Source of the DNA: Klebsormidium nitens
Lineage: Eukaryota > Streptophyta > Klebsormidiophyceae > Klebsormidiales > Klebsormidiaceae
Direction: 5' to 3'
NCBI GenBank assembly: GCA_000708835.1
Contig: DF237328.1
Coordinates: 1 to 64,000 of the forward strand
Length of the DNA stretch: 64,000 bases
Numbering within the stretch: the stretch's first letter is position 1; each line of letters opens with the position of its first letter. Below the pieces are notes generated by a model. The model did no database searches. It was not told where the DNA came from and saw only the letters and a program-made list of their open reading frames with translations. A program made the position numbers and the translations under genes. Shown here piece after piece: positions 12,301 through 40,321 of this stretch.

Positions 12301-15113
12301 GTCATCAGCACTTTAGCGTGAGTCCTTTACCTCAGAAAGTAGTCCGTAAGTTCAAGGTGACGCCGAAGCCTCAACCGGCCCCATGAGCTGAAGAGTGATT
12401 TATCTGGTAGAGTCAAAGGTGTGCTGTTGACAATTGCAAGAGTAGTGGATTTGGGAGACTTTGGAAAGACTAGTTGCCGCTCCGTTTCTTGGTTTCCGGC
12501 CAACGTCGTCTGTCAATGATGTTTGCTGTTCGCCGAAACTTCAAACCAGAGTGTCTTTCAACGGGCGACCCTTTACAATGCATGGTAGTAAAGCCTACGT
12601 TGGAAGCTCTGCGAGCTGATACTCGAAGCCTTCATGCGCGCTGCACTGCGAAAGGCGTCCTAAGCCTGAATGTGAACGCCCTTTCCAACAACGTGGCCTC
12701 CAGCGAGATAGTGGAGGAGACTTGTCACAATGCGCGATTCTCGATTCGATGCAAACAACTGTTTGACTAGCGCAGTCGAGATCGATGCAAAAGATTTGTC
12801 TATCCCCTGCTTTGCAAGGTGGTTGTCAGGTTAAGCTGGTGGCTAGTCTGAATAGAATCAGAGATTAAGCCTGTCTGTGCGTTTACAGGGGCGCGATGAT
12901 TCCGTGCATGATGCTCGTTCTGGGGGGGAACCTAGCAGAGGGTGAGCAGCCCAACTATCATCGTTTGTCTGGGGAACTTGCCTTTGGTCTCAAATGAACA
13001 TCTGCCACGCATGTTTCGACTTCGTCTAGCCCATTCTTCCGTATTTGGTGTTTCCAAAGGCTTCAGCAGAAGCCCGACGGCCTTGCTCAATTCAAGGGCT
13101 AAACAGGGAAGCTGTCGTTTCTTGCCAGCAACTGAATTTCTTCATCGGTCAATTTGTTCTCACCTTGGCCGGATGCTAGTTGCAATCAGGATAGGCAGTA
13201 GGAAGGTCTTACTGAGGTCTTCATTTGTACGTCCATCGATCCAACCTGAAGGATCGATTGCTTTCCGTGGCTCATTGCCCGGTTCACTCTGCCCGCATAT
13301 CAGCGGTCGTGAGTGCAGTTCCAGAAACTCCTCCCTTACAATTTCCTGCCACTTATGCCGCCAAAGTAGTCAACATAGCCCCCGCTCCTGAATCCGTTTT
13401 TTGCTGGTCGGAATGCAGGCTTCGACCACGGTCTTAGTCAGTGCTGCCCGTGGGTTGCCACCGCTTGTTGGTCCCCTCTCGTAGACACTGTTCCACATGG
13501 CCTAGTTCCTGAGCCACATCGATACCCTCAAAGTGCAAGCCGAACTTATGTCTGACCCCCGCGACAGTCCGTCAGCGTCCGCACAATGCTTAACTTGAGC
13601 GCGTCCGGCTCGTATTTCCATTGCTTCATCCGAAAGAGTGCTCCGACTATGCACTCCTTTTGTTAGACCCTTTTCTGCAGGTTCGCGGCGTCCAAAATGC
13701 AAGCTCCGACGATGGTCGGGATCACGTGCGTCCGGCGGGTCTTCGTGCCGCTTCAATTGAACGAGTGGTTTAGAGGAACTTATCTCTTCAACCCATCGTC
13801 TGTAGGCCTGGCGGGATTAGAAATGGAAGCTCAAATCGGGCGCGTTCGGCTGGTGTTCGGGTGCCTTGAGTGCTTGCACATTATTTGGGCGTAACCCATT
13901 TTCTGCAGGTCCAAACGGCGTCCGAAATGCAGGGGTCTGACGATGGTCAATTCGGTGGCGTCCGGCTGGTGTTTCGGCCGCTTTACTTGAAAACGAGCGT
14001 TCGAGGAAAACCCGTTTCCTCCTTAACCCATTTCTGTAGGTCCGACGGCGTCCGATATGCAGGTTCCGACGATGGTCGGGATCGGGTGCGTTCTGTGGTG
14101 CTCATGCGGCTTTTAATACTTTGAAATGAGTGTCAAAGGAGTAATCAAGACTAACCCGGTTTTGTTTAACCCACTTCTGCAGGTCCGACGGCGTCCGAAA
14201 TGCAGGTTCCGACGATGGTCGGGATCGGGTGCGTCCGGCTGGTGTTCCTGCCGCTGCTGGGCATCGCGGTCGTTAAGTGTGCGGACCTGCTCGCGCTGCT
14301 GCCGCCCGCCGATCCGCTCTTCCGATTCGTGTTGCTGCTCCAATTCGCTATGCCAACGGCAATTAACCTAGGTAAGGAGGCTTCCTGGTTTGGTCAGGCG
14401 TTACTGTGAGCGCTGTCTTCTGCTGCTCACGTCACGCTTTCGAGTTCCGCTGAGACGAACTTGGTGGCCATGCTTAACCTCTTTTTGATTTGTGTTGCTA
14501 CTTCATCTGCTCTGTGCACTGCAATCAACCTCTAGAGGTAAGGAGGCTTTCCGGAGTTCTGGGCTCGTCAGGAAATGCCCTGACGAGGTTCGCGTCTTCT
14601 TTTCTGGAACCTTGAAACTAAAGCCTTACTTCTTGGTATCTCTCGCATTTCCAGAAGTTGACTAACCAGTCTCTTTGAATGTTTTACGCCTCAATATCAC
14701 ATCATTTTCGAGGCACGGATACGGCGTGTTGAGAAGGGAACGTCGCTTCTCTATATTGGCCATAACCAGGTCTCTTCTCCACTCAACTTTTGGAACTCGA
14801 ATCGAGATTGAGTGGCTCTTCCACTTTCGCCGAAGACCCAGACACCAAAGTAGGACCCTCCAGCTTTCGGCTGCCTCATCCGCTTCGCAAGGCTTTCGGT
14901 AGACCGTGCATTATGCTCTCAGAGAGCTAGTTCCATGTTTCCTCTGAAGTTGAGTTCTTGATATTGCCGCCATCTTTTTGCTCTCCAGGTACAGTGGCGA
15001 CGATGCACGGCGTGGGGGAGAAGGAGACGTCCGCCGTTCTCTTCTGGTCGTACCTGGCGTGCACACTGACCATGCCCGCATTCATTATGCTCTTTTTGTA
15101 CATTCTCATCTGA
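9325..15113 (+). CDS. PILS: PIN-LIKES (PILS) auxin efflux carrier family protein, 7 exons
   Basis: Exons: 9325-9554, 10362-10599, 10949-11374, 12217-12317, 12889-12941, 14183-14371, 14989-15113; 1362 nt, 453 aa, phases consistent. The protein has the membrane-transport family layout: an N-terminal helix bundle, then conserved GNMGNLPL and a QGVAYTSYGM helix, a hydrophilic loop at about residues 170-285 (rich in Ser/Gly/Asp), and a C-terminal bundle with LVLGGNLAEG, PLLGIAVVK and QFAMPTAINLG. In plants PILS proteins reside in the ER membrane and move auxin out of the cytosol, lowering nuclear auxin signalling. The Gly-rich central loop is longer than I expect for the family and poorly conserved. 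The start ATG precedes the first helix directly. Arrays of copied exon edges flank exon 6 on both sides. Confidence 0.93.
13670..14182 (+). repeat. tandem copies of PILS exon 6 5' edge
   Basis: The acceptor and first 60-70 exon bases (containing ATGGTCGGGATC) occur at exon-start positions 13681, 13806, 13909 and 14040 before the true start at 14183; spacings are 125, 103, 131 and 143 bp. Each copy keeps a pyrimidine tract and an AG (CTGCAG or CTGTAG). Confidence 0.9.
14372..14580 (+). repeat. duplicate of PILS exon 6 3' edge with donor
   Basis: The last 50 or so bases of exon 6, the donor and about 30 intron bases recur 166 bp downstream. The copied junction is at 14537 and still reads GAG|GTAAGGAGG, a strong donor. 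Confidence 0.85.
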
Positions 15114-18100
15114 GGAAGCGGTGAGTCTACCCACACTTTGTGGCATGTAGGATGAATGTGACTCATGCACGTGGTATTCCAATCTGGTGAGATCTTCGTG
15201 ACCGATTCAATGTCTCGATCTCAAACTCTTCTGAAATGTTGCAATGATTTCGGTTAGTTGCAAGGTTGTCATCCGCCTCTGACCGCACACGGAAAGGCCG
15301 CGGTTTGCCGGACCGCACAACAAGAAAGTGATAACAGCTGGCCAAGCGTCGCTTCGCGATGGCAGAAAAAATGTAGAGTTATTTGAGCTTCGCAATTTGC
15401 GGTTGCCGTGTCCGATCGTGCGGCGTGTTTGCTGGCAAGTGCTGAGATCTTGAAAGTTGGGTTGCACTCAGAAGGGAAATCCCGGCTGAAGGTGAAGGTT
15501 TGGCACTTTAGACGACCCAGAAAGGTTTAGGCTTTCAGGAGGGCGACCAGGTCCAACGTTTTCGCCCCTTTCAATCCAGGCCCGAAAGGGCTCACGTGCG
15601 TGAGATTTTTTGGTTGGGATCGTCTCTGTTTCGTCAAATCAACTGGTCTGTGTTGCTTGCTTGCAGGTTTCCACATTCTTTGGGATGCACGAAGGACTAC
15701 GTTGGTAGAGGGCAGGAACATTTGGGTTCGTTGTTTCTTATTAATCATTCGATGTAATTGTAAAGCGCTCTTGAACGACACATTATTCCAACACATGCTA
15801 GGGCTTCCAAGTTACTGTATGTCAAACGGAAGCAAGAGGATGGATAGATTTTATCAGCAACTAGTAATGAATCTGGGTTGTTAAGTACTGTCCGGCAAGC
15901 TCCATTCTGATAGAGCAACAATGCTGAAACACAGGTCCGCTAGCTGAATACAGGTTGATGAAACGAAGTTCAGGTGGGGGTAGTTATCAAGGTTAGGTGA
16001 AGTGCGACAGAGGAATTTGCTTGTCTTGTATACTGGGCCATGAAAGTTTTGAGTTCGTTGTCTCCTAGCTTACGTTTCCAACATACTGCCATGACGTCCG
16101 CTTGCGGACTCCCGGCGGGGTTGTATGCATGACGTGCTCAACGCCCTTGTATGCCAAAGAATGGTATCATGTACCTAAACGTTAATTTGGCCTGCATGAG
16201 GATCTATGCAGCTACGTTCGCATGCAAAATGGCAGAGCACGCATAAAAAGTCACTCCGGATGGATCGAGATACCATGCGCTTGGCTAGACCGGAGCAACC
16301 AAAACTTAGGCTGGGCCGCTGGTATCACGGCCTACAAAGAGCAGCCGAAGCGATAGTTGGACGTCGAGGAGCTCTGTAAGGGTGTTACCATACAAATCCA
16401 ATCCCCAACTTGAACGGCCCGCGGCGGCCATTGACGCGCTGGCAATTGCACTAGGAATTGAACGTGGGCAACATCTACATTGCCGATCGAAGTTTCTGGT
16501 GAGCCTCGAAGCTGTGGTGGCAAACATCGCTGGGTCACGTACCGTACCTTGCTTGAAACCCACTTCTGTGTCGGACTGCAGGACTACCCACTGCCAGTAG
16601 GTACCCCTTCGTTTACGGGGAGCAGACCGGCCTACCGTACCTTTACACTCCCGTTTACACTTTCCGGGTCCCGGCAGTCTCTTTTATCCATCCGAAGGGC
16701 TTAGAGCGTCTACGGTCCAGTCGATCGATCCCACCGGACGGACAAGAATCAGGATGCCCTCGTTTGCTTCGGCCCGTTCCCGTTCCGTTCCCATTAAGGC
16801 TCTTGATCTCTTGATCGTTCTACGATCACGTTGTACTCGGACTGTTGGCTTGGCCAACTCGTTGCATCGAGTGTGTGTGTGCCTGTGCTTGTACCGTGAG
16901 TGCGTGAGTTGCAGTGCTTTGAACCTGCCAGGTGGGGATATCGGATCGACTTGTCCGGCCGGGAATATTTTCTTCGGACTCCGGAGTCCCCCGCGAGCAG
17001 ATCCGACAAACTTACAAGGCAACATCCATGTCGACATGACCGAAAAGATTCCTTTTCCAACCAAACGAGTCCATAGGTGGGCGGTCTCATTATCATCTGA
17101 GCTCGGTATCTTCGATGATCTCGAGTTCATCAAATATTCGTGGGGTTTTTGTCTTCCGCGTAGAGTATAACTTCTACCAACATATTTCTCCGCAATCTCG
17201 AAATGCTGACGTTCGTGACTTTCGACCTAAAATATTCCTTCTGTCGACATACCTGATTGTACATCCCTGACATCCGAGGCCAATCTGTCAAAAATGAGCT
17301 CTGTTTGCAGTAAGTACCGTACCGGCATATCCAGCCCATAGCTGCGCCCAGAGTCAAGTACCGCACACGCAGCTTGGTACCGGTTGAATGGTCCGGTTCT
17401 CCAAAGTGCAAACACTGCGATCCCCAGATTCCAAACGGACTTCACTGCACAGCTCTCATCTTGTTCAGGAAGCGTATCAGGTAAAAGATCAAAGCAGCCT
17501 TGCAGCTATCAATCCTAGCTGACTAGGTTCTCTTAGAGAACCTGAAGAAGCCTTTTAAAGATTCTAGGTAGCTGACTGTGTCAATAAACAGGGTTCCTAT
17601 AAAACCCAAAGAGACGGCGCCACTTCTCTTCAAAAGCAAATTGCAGTGGATCAGCAAGCGCACTGTGTTCAGTCTCAAGTCCTTGCGCCACCTTCCAAGC
17701 TGAAGTGAGAGCCCTTTGTTCACATCACTCATCACATCATCGCTCGTGCTCCTCAGGTGTTTACACAGCTGGCAGCAAAGCAACTTGCTAGAGGCGGTGA
17801 CTAAGGTGAGTTAACTGCACCGCTGCTGACTACTTTCAGCTGATCACCTGTTCTTGAGAAGTTCTGAGGGTGGTTGAGGATCACAATCTTGGGCCTTTCG
17901 AAGAAGGCAACTAGCGGCGGACCAGTTGGCCAGTTGATGGACAGACAACTTGCGCTGAGGCTGATGATAGAAGTTGAAAATTGGCTGTGCAGTAGCCAAC
18001 AGCAAAGATCAGCAGTAGTATTATGACCCTGAAAGCGCGCAATCTCAACTGAGCTTGTTCATTGAGTCAGCTTGCATTTCAGAAAAGTCCTGCGCTGCTC

Positions 18101-18224
18101 ATCATGCTGAGGCGGATTAGGTGTTCAGAGATGAAGTGCCTTAGTTCTGCCCATCAAAAGGGCTTTCATTCTGTTTCAACCACTTTCTGCTGACTGCCAA
18201 CTTTCGCTTTGCAGAGCTGCAGCC
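15114..18224. other. intergenic region, likely with PiT promoter and 5' leader
   Basis: No convincing coding exon is present in 3.1 kb. Unspliced frames here have overlapping open frames on both strands and no family resemblance. A possible 5'-UTR acceptor (CTTTGCAG) lies at 18206-18213, ten bases before the PiT start codon, so the transporter may have a leader intron. Confidence 0.5.
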
Positions 18225-21200
18225 ATGTTGGCGTTCCCAGGAATGGAGCAGTACCTGTGGATGGTAGTGGTGGGGGCCTTTGTGGCCTTCGGGTTTGGGT
18301 GGGCCACAGGTAAGACTCTTTCCTTTTTCTTTGAGCTTTTTACCCACTTTGGGTTAGTGGCAGTTAAACAAGTCTACTGGGTCCGTGGCAGCTTCTCAAA
18401 TGGATAGACAACCTATTGATCAGGGTGGTTTGCAGCGTCTAGTGGGAGAAAGGCATGTCACGCTGATGGCTTGAAACTTTGGGCATGTTAAGACCAACTT
18501 CCTTTGGGGTTTAGCGGAACTGCCCACAGGTTTTTTTGGGTTTGAACAAACTGCCCATGTGCCGCCTTGGGTGCTGCCTCAGTAATTATGTTGACTCACA
18601 GCTGTGACAGCTGTCTCTTGCTGGTGAAAGGAAGGAATTCCTTCAGGTTACCAAATCTTCCAACTGCCTGTCAGAAAGAGACAGGTGCCACCACTTACCC
18701 CGCAGGTCTAATCATTCGCTTTTGTTCGCAGGGTCCAACGATGTTGCCAACGCCTTCGGAACCTCCGTCGGTGCCAAGACTCTGTCCCTCCGCCAAGCTG
18801 TCGTTGTAAGTCCCAAGCTCAAGCATCCTCAGAGTTTGTTTTGCGAAATACACAGGTTTTTGTACGCTCCAATATTTGACCAGGCTTTGTTCGTCCATGC
18901 TGGCGCGGGCAGCAATTTAGCATGCCAAGAAAGTTCCACGGCAAACTCCCTCTTTGTAGCTCACAATAATGCCTTCTTAGTACCGCTGCCAGCTGTCAAG
19001 CAGATTGTTCGTTTGTACATAGACCGTGCTGGTTTTCAACACACCTTCACTGGCCAAGTTCTTTGCTCTGAAATGTTGGAACCTGCTTTGATCTTCGACT
19101 TTAATCGCTAAGTTTGCTTTTAATCCCGACCTTTTACCACCTTAGGGTCTTTGATTGCGTGCCACCTGTTGAGTCCGTGCTAACAATCCCCTAACTTTTT
19201 CCTTCACAGATTGCCGCTATCTTCGAGGCCGGCGGCGCCCTCCTGCTCGGTCGCGTGTCCACTAACACAATCGCGGGCGGAATCGCTGACATCAACTCCT
19301 TCCTGGAGGATCCTGAGGTTTACGCTTACGGCATGATCTGCGCCCTGCTCGTGGGCACCATCTGGCAGGGCCTCGCCTCCAAGATGGGTGTCAACGTCTC
19401 TGCCACGCACTCCATCAGTGAGTACTTGACACTAACAGAATATGAATGTGGAGCTTGGAAACCCTGCATACCCTGTTCTGGGGTTTGGCAGATTGTAAAC
19501 TAGGCCTTATCTTTTCTGGATCCTAGGATTCTAGAGTTACATATTCTCTGGAGAATCCTGAAACAGCTTCTTCGTGGGGCAATTTTTGGGTTGCAGTCGC
19601 GCGCGAGGTTGGAAACCCCTTCGCAATATGCTTCTGACTCGGTCACAGCGCTGGTGGCTTCGCAGGAAACGAACTCCTTAGGCTCGTGTCAAACCACCTC
19701 CCCACTGTGCAGTTGGCGGTATCGTCGGTTTCGCCCTCGTCTGGGGGGGCAGCGACGCAGTCATCTGGGCCCAGAAGGCCGCCCCCGGGGAGGTTGCCTT
19801 TCCCCCCTACAAGGGCGTGATCTCCATCATTCTCGCCTGGTTCATTGCCCCGGTTCTCACCGGTTCCGTAGCCGCGCTCCTGTTCTTTACGCTTCGCTTT
19901 TTGGTGCTTCGGAGGCAGAACGCGTACAACCTGGCCTTCTGGGTGTTCCCCCCGCTGGTGCTCATCACGACCTGGGTCAATATGTACTTTGTCTTCACCA
20001 AGGTGGGTTTGGAATTCGGGTTTGCGAGGGTTTAGGGTTTGCGAGGGTTTGGGGTTTGCTAGGGTGTGAGGGTCTGCTTGTGTAGAAGGAAGCCAACGCA
20101 GTCCGATGTTGACAGCTATTACCATCTTCAGGTTTTCGAGCCCTGCTTTTTGTCGGGCGCAAAATCTGGTATGACAGCTGTTACCGTCTTCAGGTTTTCG
20201 AGCCCTGCTTTTTGTCGGGCGCAGAATGTGGTTTGATAGGACAGCTGTTATTGAGCCCTTGCTTTTCTTGTTGGACCTAGACTTTTGCGAAATCATCTCG
20301 TCCAGTAGCTTGGACAGCGCGACAGTGAGGGACTCACACCCGCATAAAATGGGAGCTGAAAGCTTTGCACCTTCTCCGAATATCTGCTTTTTACTTTGAT
20401 CCATCACTGAAGCGCGCCTTCCTCCCCTTTTTGCAGGGCGCCAAGAAGGCCCTGAGCACCGGTGACGACAGCTGGACAGACACCAAGGCCGTGTGGGTTT
20501 CTGCGTGCATTGCGGGCGGTGCTGCAATCCTTATGGCCCTTCTCACCCCCGTCCTGAAGAAGAGGGCCGACTCCAACTTCGACGCGTAAGTCTTCTTCTC
20601 CTTTCCCGGTTTAAAGCCATCTCTATCCCCGCTTCTCGAAACCTGCTTTCACAAACCATCTCCACCCCTGCTTCTCGAGAATCTTGTCATATCTCTACTT
20701 TTTCCTGGCGCGTGATTTTCCAAGAGAAGCTCCTCAGAGGAGATGTTGAACTCGCCCTTGCTGACAAAGTGGCAGCCAGCAGAAAGGCAGATTTTTTGAA
20801 TCTGAAGGAGTAGTTCTCTGACTGAGATGACGTGGATCTTTCACTTGCTGATGAGTGACAGCTAGTAAAAACGGGATGTGCTCCTCAAGCAAGAAAGTAT
20901 TTGCTAGGGCCAGCCCTTTTGCCAGAGAACCAATCAATCCAGGCAAGCCAAATCGAGAATTACATCTGCAGCAGTACATGGAATTTATGCAGTTGCTACT
21001 TTTCCAGTCGCTTCGCCACAAAGTTGGTTCTCATTTCCTCCGCTCGACCACTCTTTCTTACTACGTTCCCCCACTTCCCGCAGCGACGGCAAGCGCATCA
21101 ACAAGGAGATCCCCCTCGAGGACATCGAAGCCGCCAAGAAGACCGAGGGCGAGGAAGAGCAGCCCCAGTCTCTGTACAGCAAGGCCAAGACTGCCGCGCT

Positions 21201-24094
21201 TTACGGAACCAGCTACAATATCCACGCTATCATCGACTCTGACGCGGCCGTGCACAAGATTCACTCGGGCGCTGAGGTATTCGAGGAGCGCGTCGAGTTT
21301 GCCTTCGGCTACCTCCAGGTGCGTACTTTGCGCCGCAGTTTTGTATTTGTGACTTGCAGGAATGATTCGTAACTGAGGGTCAAAGACTGCTGTCTGAGGG
21401 TCAAGGGTTGCTGTTTCAAGAGTCAAGAGGTTGCAATTCTAAAAGCCTCGGGAGAGTGGGTTTCGACTTGGTATCGAGGAGATGCAGGAATGACCCGTTT
21501 CTTGAAAGTATCTTGAAGAAGGTTTGGAATTTCTGAGCATCAAAGGTGGGCCCCTCTGATCGTTCGGGGGAGTGGGTTCAGACTTCGGTTAGGGAGATGG
21601 AACGCAAAAGCTGGGCCTTTCTGACGGTTCGGGCAGTTGGTTCAATCTGAGGGCGTTGTGGCCGTCAGCAGCTTTTATTTGGTTCTGGTATCGGGTGGAT
21701 GCCAAACGGAGGCCAAATGCCTCACTGCACGATCAAGAGATGTCCTTCTCAGGTGGTTCTGGCTTTCAAAGAATACGAGGCTGTTCAGCCAAAACGTGTC
21801 TTCGTGCCTCGTGTGATCAGCTTCGCTTTCATAAGCCTTTCATCAGACGACGAAATTGTCCTCCGGCGAACTAATCCGCGCATTCCTTTGTTTTGCCCGG
21901 CAGGTCTTCTCCGCCATCTGCGTCATCTTTGCGCACGGCGCGGGCGAGGTCGGTTACATGGTCGGCCCCCTAACCACCATCTGGAAGGTTTACGGGGACG
22001 GTTTCCTAGCCAAGAAGGTTGACCCCCCAATCTGGGTCGTCATCATCGGTGCGACCGGTCTGGTTATCGGGTTAGCGACCTACGGTTACAACGTAACCCG
22101 GACCATGGGAGTGCAGCTGGCCAAGATCACCCCCGCGCGCGGCTTCTGCGCTGAGCTGGCGACAGCTGGCACCATCATGTTCGCTGCGCAGTGAGTATTC
22201 CGTCTCCCGGACTCCGAGTTTGGAGTCCTATATCACTTTCAGCAGTTGTTAAGGTTTGGTTGGGAGTCTCTACTCCGCTTTGGCTACTTCCTTTTGTCAC
22301 TTTTGTCTCGGAACCGAAAGGTTGCGCAAGAAGCGGTCATAGCGTGACTCCTTCCGTACACTCTTCGAAGCCTTCCGCAAATGGGTTGGGACGTAGCATT
22401 CGTTCTAGAAACCTTTCGAAGCTTTGTGCAAATAGGTTTCCACACAACTATGCATCTCTCGCCTGCTTTACCCCTTATCCCCATTATTTCTTCGTGTCCT
22501 TCAAACTGCAAATTTGACGTGGCCCGTTGATTGTGCGCAGGTACGGTCTCCCCACTTCTTCCAGCCAGTGCATCACGGGAGCTATCGTCGGTGTCGCTCT
22601 TTTGGAGGGCGCCAAGGGCGTCAACTGGAAGATCTTCGTAACCCAGTTCGTCTCCTGGGTGCTCACTCTGGTCGCCGTCGGCGGCTTTGTCGCCCTCATC
22701 TTTGCTCAGGTGCGTCTTTGCAACTTTCACGGTTCCGCAAGTAGACAATTGTCAAAGTGCGTCTTCCGCAATTTCACACCGTTTCGCAAGTAGATATCAG
22801 TTGAGGGATTTGCGAGTAATCAAGGCTTTTCAGACTTCTTTCAGGAGGGAACTACTGTTTTATAGTATCTGCGAATCTGATAACCAGCTCTACCTTCGAA
22901 CATCGCCAACGTGCTCGTTAAGCTTGAGCTTCTTCTTTGTTGCGACCTTTGATTCTAAGATCTGCAAAGCGCGACAGGCAGACCAGAGTTGAATGTCAGA
23001 TTCCGAGAAGTGGGTTCTCTAGCTCCTCCTACCTTCTCCAAAAGATTGAACGCGCAATCTGTATCTTGGTGTCTCTTGTCAAACGAGTTCGTTTCTGACC
23101 ACTTGACTAACCCGATTCTTCCATCTCGTGTCGCAGGGCATTTACGCCCCGTCCCGCCAGTCCCTCACCCAGCAGCACCAGTACGAAACCCGGGTTAGCA
23201 ACCTAACCACGAACCTGTACAAGGACTTCAACACCTCCCTGTACGCATACCGCGCGGGCGCGGCCGCGGGCGCGCTTCCGACTCTGTCCGCCGCCCAATG
23301 GTCGTCTTTGAACTCCTCAGTCGCCAAGGCTTCGAGCACCGCGAAGGGATTGGTCGACCTCAAGAAGAGGCAGACAGGTGAGGGTTGCGCAAACCCGACA
23401 GCGTTTTGACTGCCGCTTATCAATGTCTGCTGGTCTGCAAGGATCCGGTCGACCGCAAGAATAGGCAAACAGGCGAGAATGAAGCAAACCCAATAGCATT
23501 TCGGCTGCCGCGTCTCAATCGTGTGATCTGCAATGGTGTTACTGTGAATTTGAGTAATGTGAAAAAGTGCCTGGTCGATAGTGAGGGCTAAGCGGAAGGC
23601 AGAGCAAAGGTTGTGGCTTTCTTGACAGCGCTTGGGTGAAGCGGTTCGTGAGGGGATTTGTGGGCTGTAAATCAAGGGTCGATGTCGACAAGAAATGCTT
23701 GAAAAGAACGCTCGGCCACGGCTCACTTCCATATTTCTCGAGATAGCATGATCTTGGGACAACGATTCTTGCGTCTCGTTTTGTTTCCTATCTTCCAAGA
23801 GCCTTGCGAAGCTAGTTCGTGTCTTGCAACTTCGTCGGCGTCTGATCAAATCTGGTCACATCGCATCTGTTTTCGACCCTCTTTCGCTTTTTCTTCGCAG
23901 TCGAGGCCAATGACGTGATGACCAACCTGTACAAGGCGATCGCGCTGTTCCAGCAGAACACCGTATTGACACTCGGCCAGGCGGCCGTCTTCAACGGCTC
24001 CACCGGCTGCAACGCAGTGTCAAGCGCGGCGACCCCCGCCCTGTGTCAAGCGCCCAAGCTGCTGCCCACCGCCTACCAAACCAGGTTTCCTTAG
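18225..24094 (+). CDS. PTB: PiT-family phosphate transporter (PTB type), 10 exons
   Basis: Exons: 18225-18309, 18732-18805, 19210-19417, 19713-20002, 20437-20585, 21084-21318, 21904-22190, 22541-22709, 23137-23377, 23901-24094; 1932 nt, 643 aa. The first PHO4 signature GSNDVANAFGTSVGAKTL lies at about residues 29-46. The inverted second signature is at GLPTSSSQCITGAIVGVALL. Multiple membrane helices flank a hydrophilic loop of about 100 residues encoded by exons 5-6. The C-terminal 110 residues are extra-membrane with several N-glycosylation-type Asn and paired Cys. PiT proteins move phosphate with Na+ (or H+) across the plasma membrane. The Na+-coupled PTB form is typical of algae and early land plants and is missing from seed plants. 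The start codon is followed by the first helix, matching the family. It is convergent with VPS34. Confidence 0.96.
20010..20262 (+). repeat. tandem repeats in PiT intron 4, including telomere-like motif
   Basis: Directly after exon 4 the donor flank is repeated as GGGTTTGCGAGGGTTT units, one containing TTTAGGG (20015-20065). A second array of about 62-bp units (GACAGCT...TTTTCGAGCCCTGC) follows at 20109-20262 with about 2.5 copies. Confidence 0.8.
23378..23600 (+). repeat. tandem copies of PiT exon 9 3' edge with donor
   Basis: The end of exon 9 (AAGAGGCAGACAG) and the following intron recur with the junction at 23472 (95 bp period), where the donor has become AG|GCGAGA. A decayed third copy (GTCGATAGTGAGGG) ends near 23585. 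Confidence 0.8.
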
Positions 24095-25524
24095 AGCAGT
24101 CGGTTACTGAGTGGGTCAGTGTAAAAGTACTCGGGTTATGGATGAGGGTTAAGAGATATATTTGTCACACAAGGTACTTGCAGCGTTGCGCATGAAAGTT
24201 AGTTGATCAAGAGTGCTGCAAGCTGCAGATTGTCAAACGTGAGGGATCAACAAGTGCTTCAAGCCGTACACGTGTCACCGTCAGGACTCGATTAATGGGG
24301 TCTACTAAACCGGAGTTGCACTGGCAACGATCAGATGAAAAATCTGTGTAGGATAGGATCGGCCCAGAGGTGCGCGGGAGCAGAATAATCAAATGCAAGA
24401 GTAGAAGAGTTGAGAAAAGAAGAGATGGCGCATCAATTTTTAAACAGATAGGTAAACGCAGACTGACACAAATGATAATTCACAAAAAATGTGACATTGC
24501 TTGCCAAGCTGCTCTTGAGTCAAGTATTCACGTCCTAAACTACATGGATATCGGTTTCCTCAACACGTCTAGCTTTCAAAGTGATCGGTTTCGTCTCAAC
24601 CAACCATGCATGAACTCATTTTTACTCGGTCCCACTCTTCTTACAACTCACCGCTGATGCATCACTGCTCCACGCCATGCTGAGCTATTGCATGAAAGAT
24701 GACCTAACTCGTCACGTATACGCGTCCTTGCAATTGGCAAACTAGCTTTTCCAACGATCCTTAATAATAGGAACTGGGTTAATGGCACTCGACCCCGACC
24801 TTCAGCAATCTGCAGTGACGTACGTTCGCTTAGTAACGTTGCATGATACGACGGTCCTCATCTGTTCGAAGTTGCTAGGCGGCGGGCATGTAGCATGCAT
24901 GCTCGTCATTAGGATCTACAAGGCCCGGTCAGTTCCGAGGTTCGTGATGTGACTTGCTATACGAGGCCGCCCGGACATGACGCATTACCTGGCACATGTG
25001 CATGATTGTAATCAATGTCGGTTAATCTACTTACTATAAATTGCCACACGAGTGAGTCCAAGATTGCACGCGCGCCCCTGATACTGAGGATCCGTCAGCG
25101 GGTCATGCTGATCGTACGGTAAAGCTACATAAGCGACGTGTTTCACCTCATGGAATGCAACGTTCTAGGTATATGCCGCATCGTCGGATTAGGATCTAGA
25201 CTGCACTTGAAGTGGCACCGACTGGCGCGCCCAATAATGGCGTCTGAGTTGAGCAACAATTGTAAAGTCGGGCTCCAACCGACACTACTGCTCATACTCC
25301 AATACGGGCATCTCACCAATCATTAAGCACCTATCTGCCACTTAGTCAGCAGAAACTTTCGGATACAAGCCGTTGGTTATGTATAGTGAGAGTTTGGGCG
25401 ATTGCGAGTCGCTTCTGTACACTTCCATCGCCAGAACTAAGATCGAGGAACGAGCAGATATTGACAGGATTTGGATAGGAACTTGATTGAAGAAGATGCG
25501 AAGCACCGTCTCAAAGCTCTTCTC
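24095..25524. other. convergent intergenic region, no gene seen
   Basis: This 1.4 kb lies between the 3' ends of the PiT and VPS34 genes. I see 3' UTR-like AT-richer sequence and no frame with coding character. Confidence 0.55.

Positions 25525-40321
<14,797 letters not shown>

Noticed and set aside
16684-17133. 149-codon minus-strand open frame
   Set aside because: An overlapping open frame of similar length exists on the other strand, composition is irregular, and no family resemblance or splice context is present.
19643-20527. 294-codon open frame on the minus strand
   Set aside because: It lies antisense to PiT exons 4-5 and their intron. It has no domain and arises from GC-rich codon use on the coding strand.
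23142-23849. 235-codon minus-strand open frame
   Set aside because: Antisense to PiT exon 9 and its intron. The sense strand is clearly coding.
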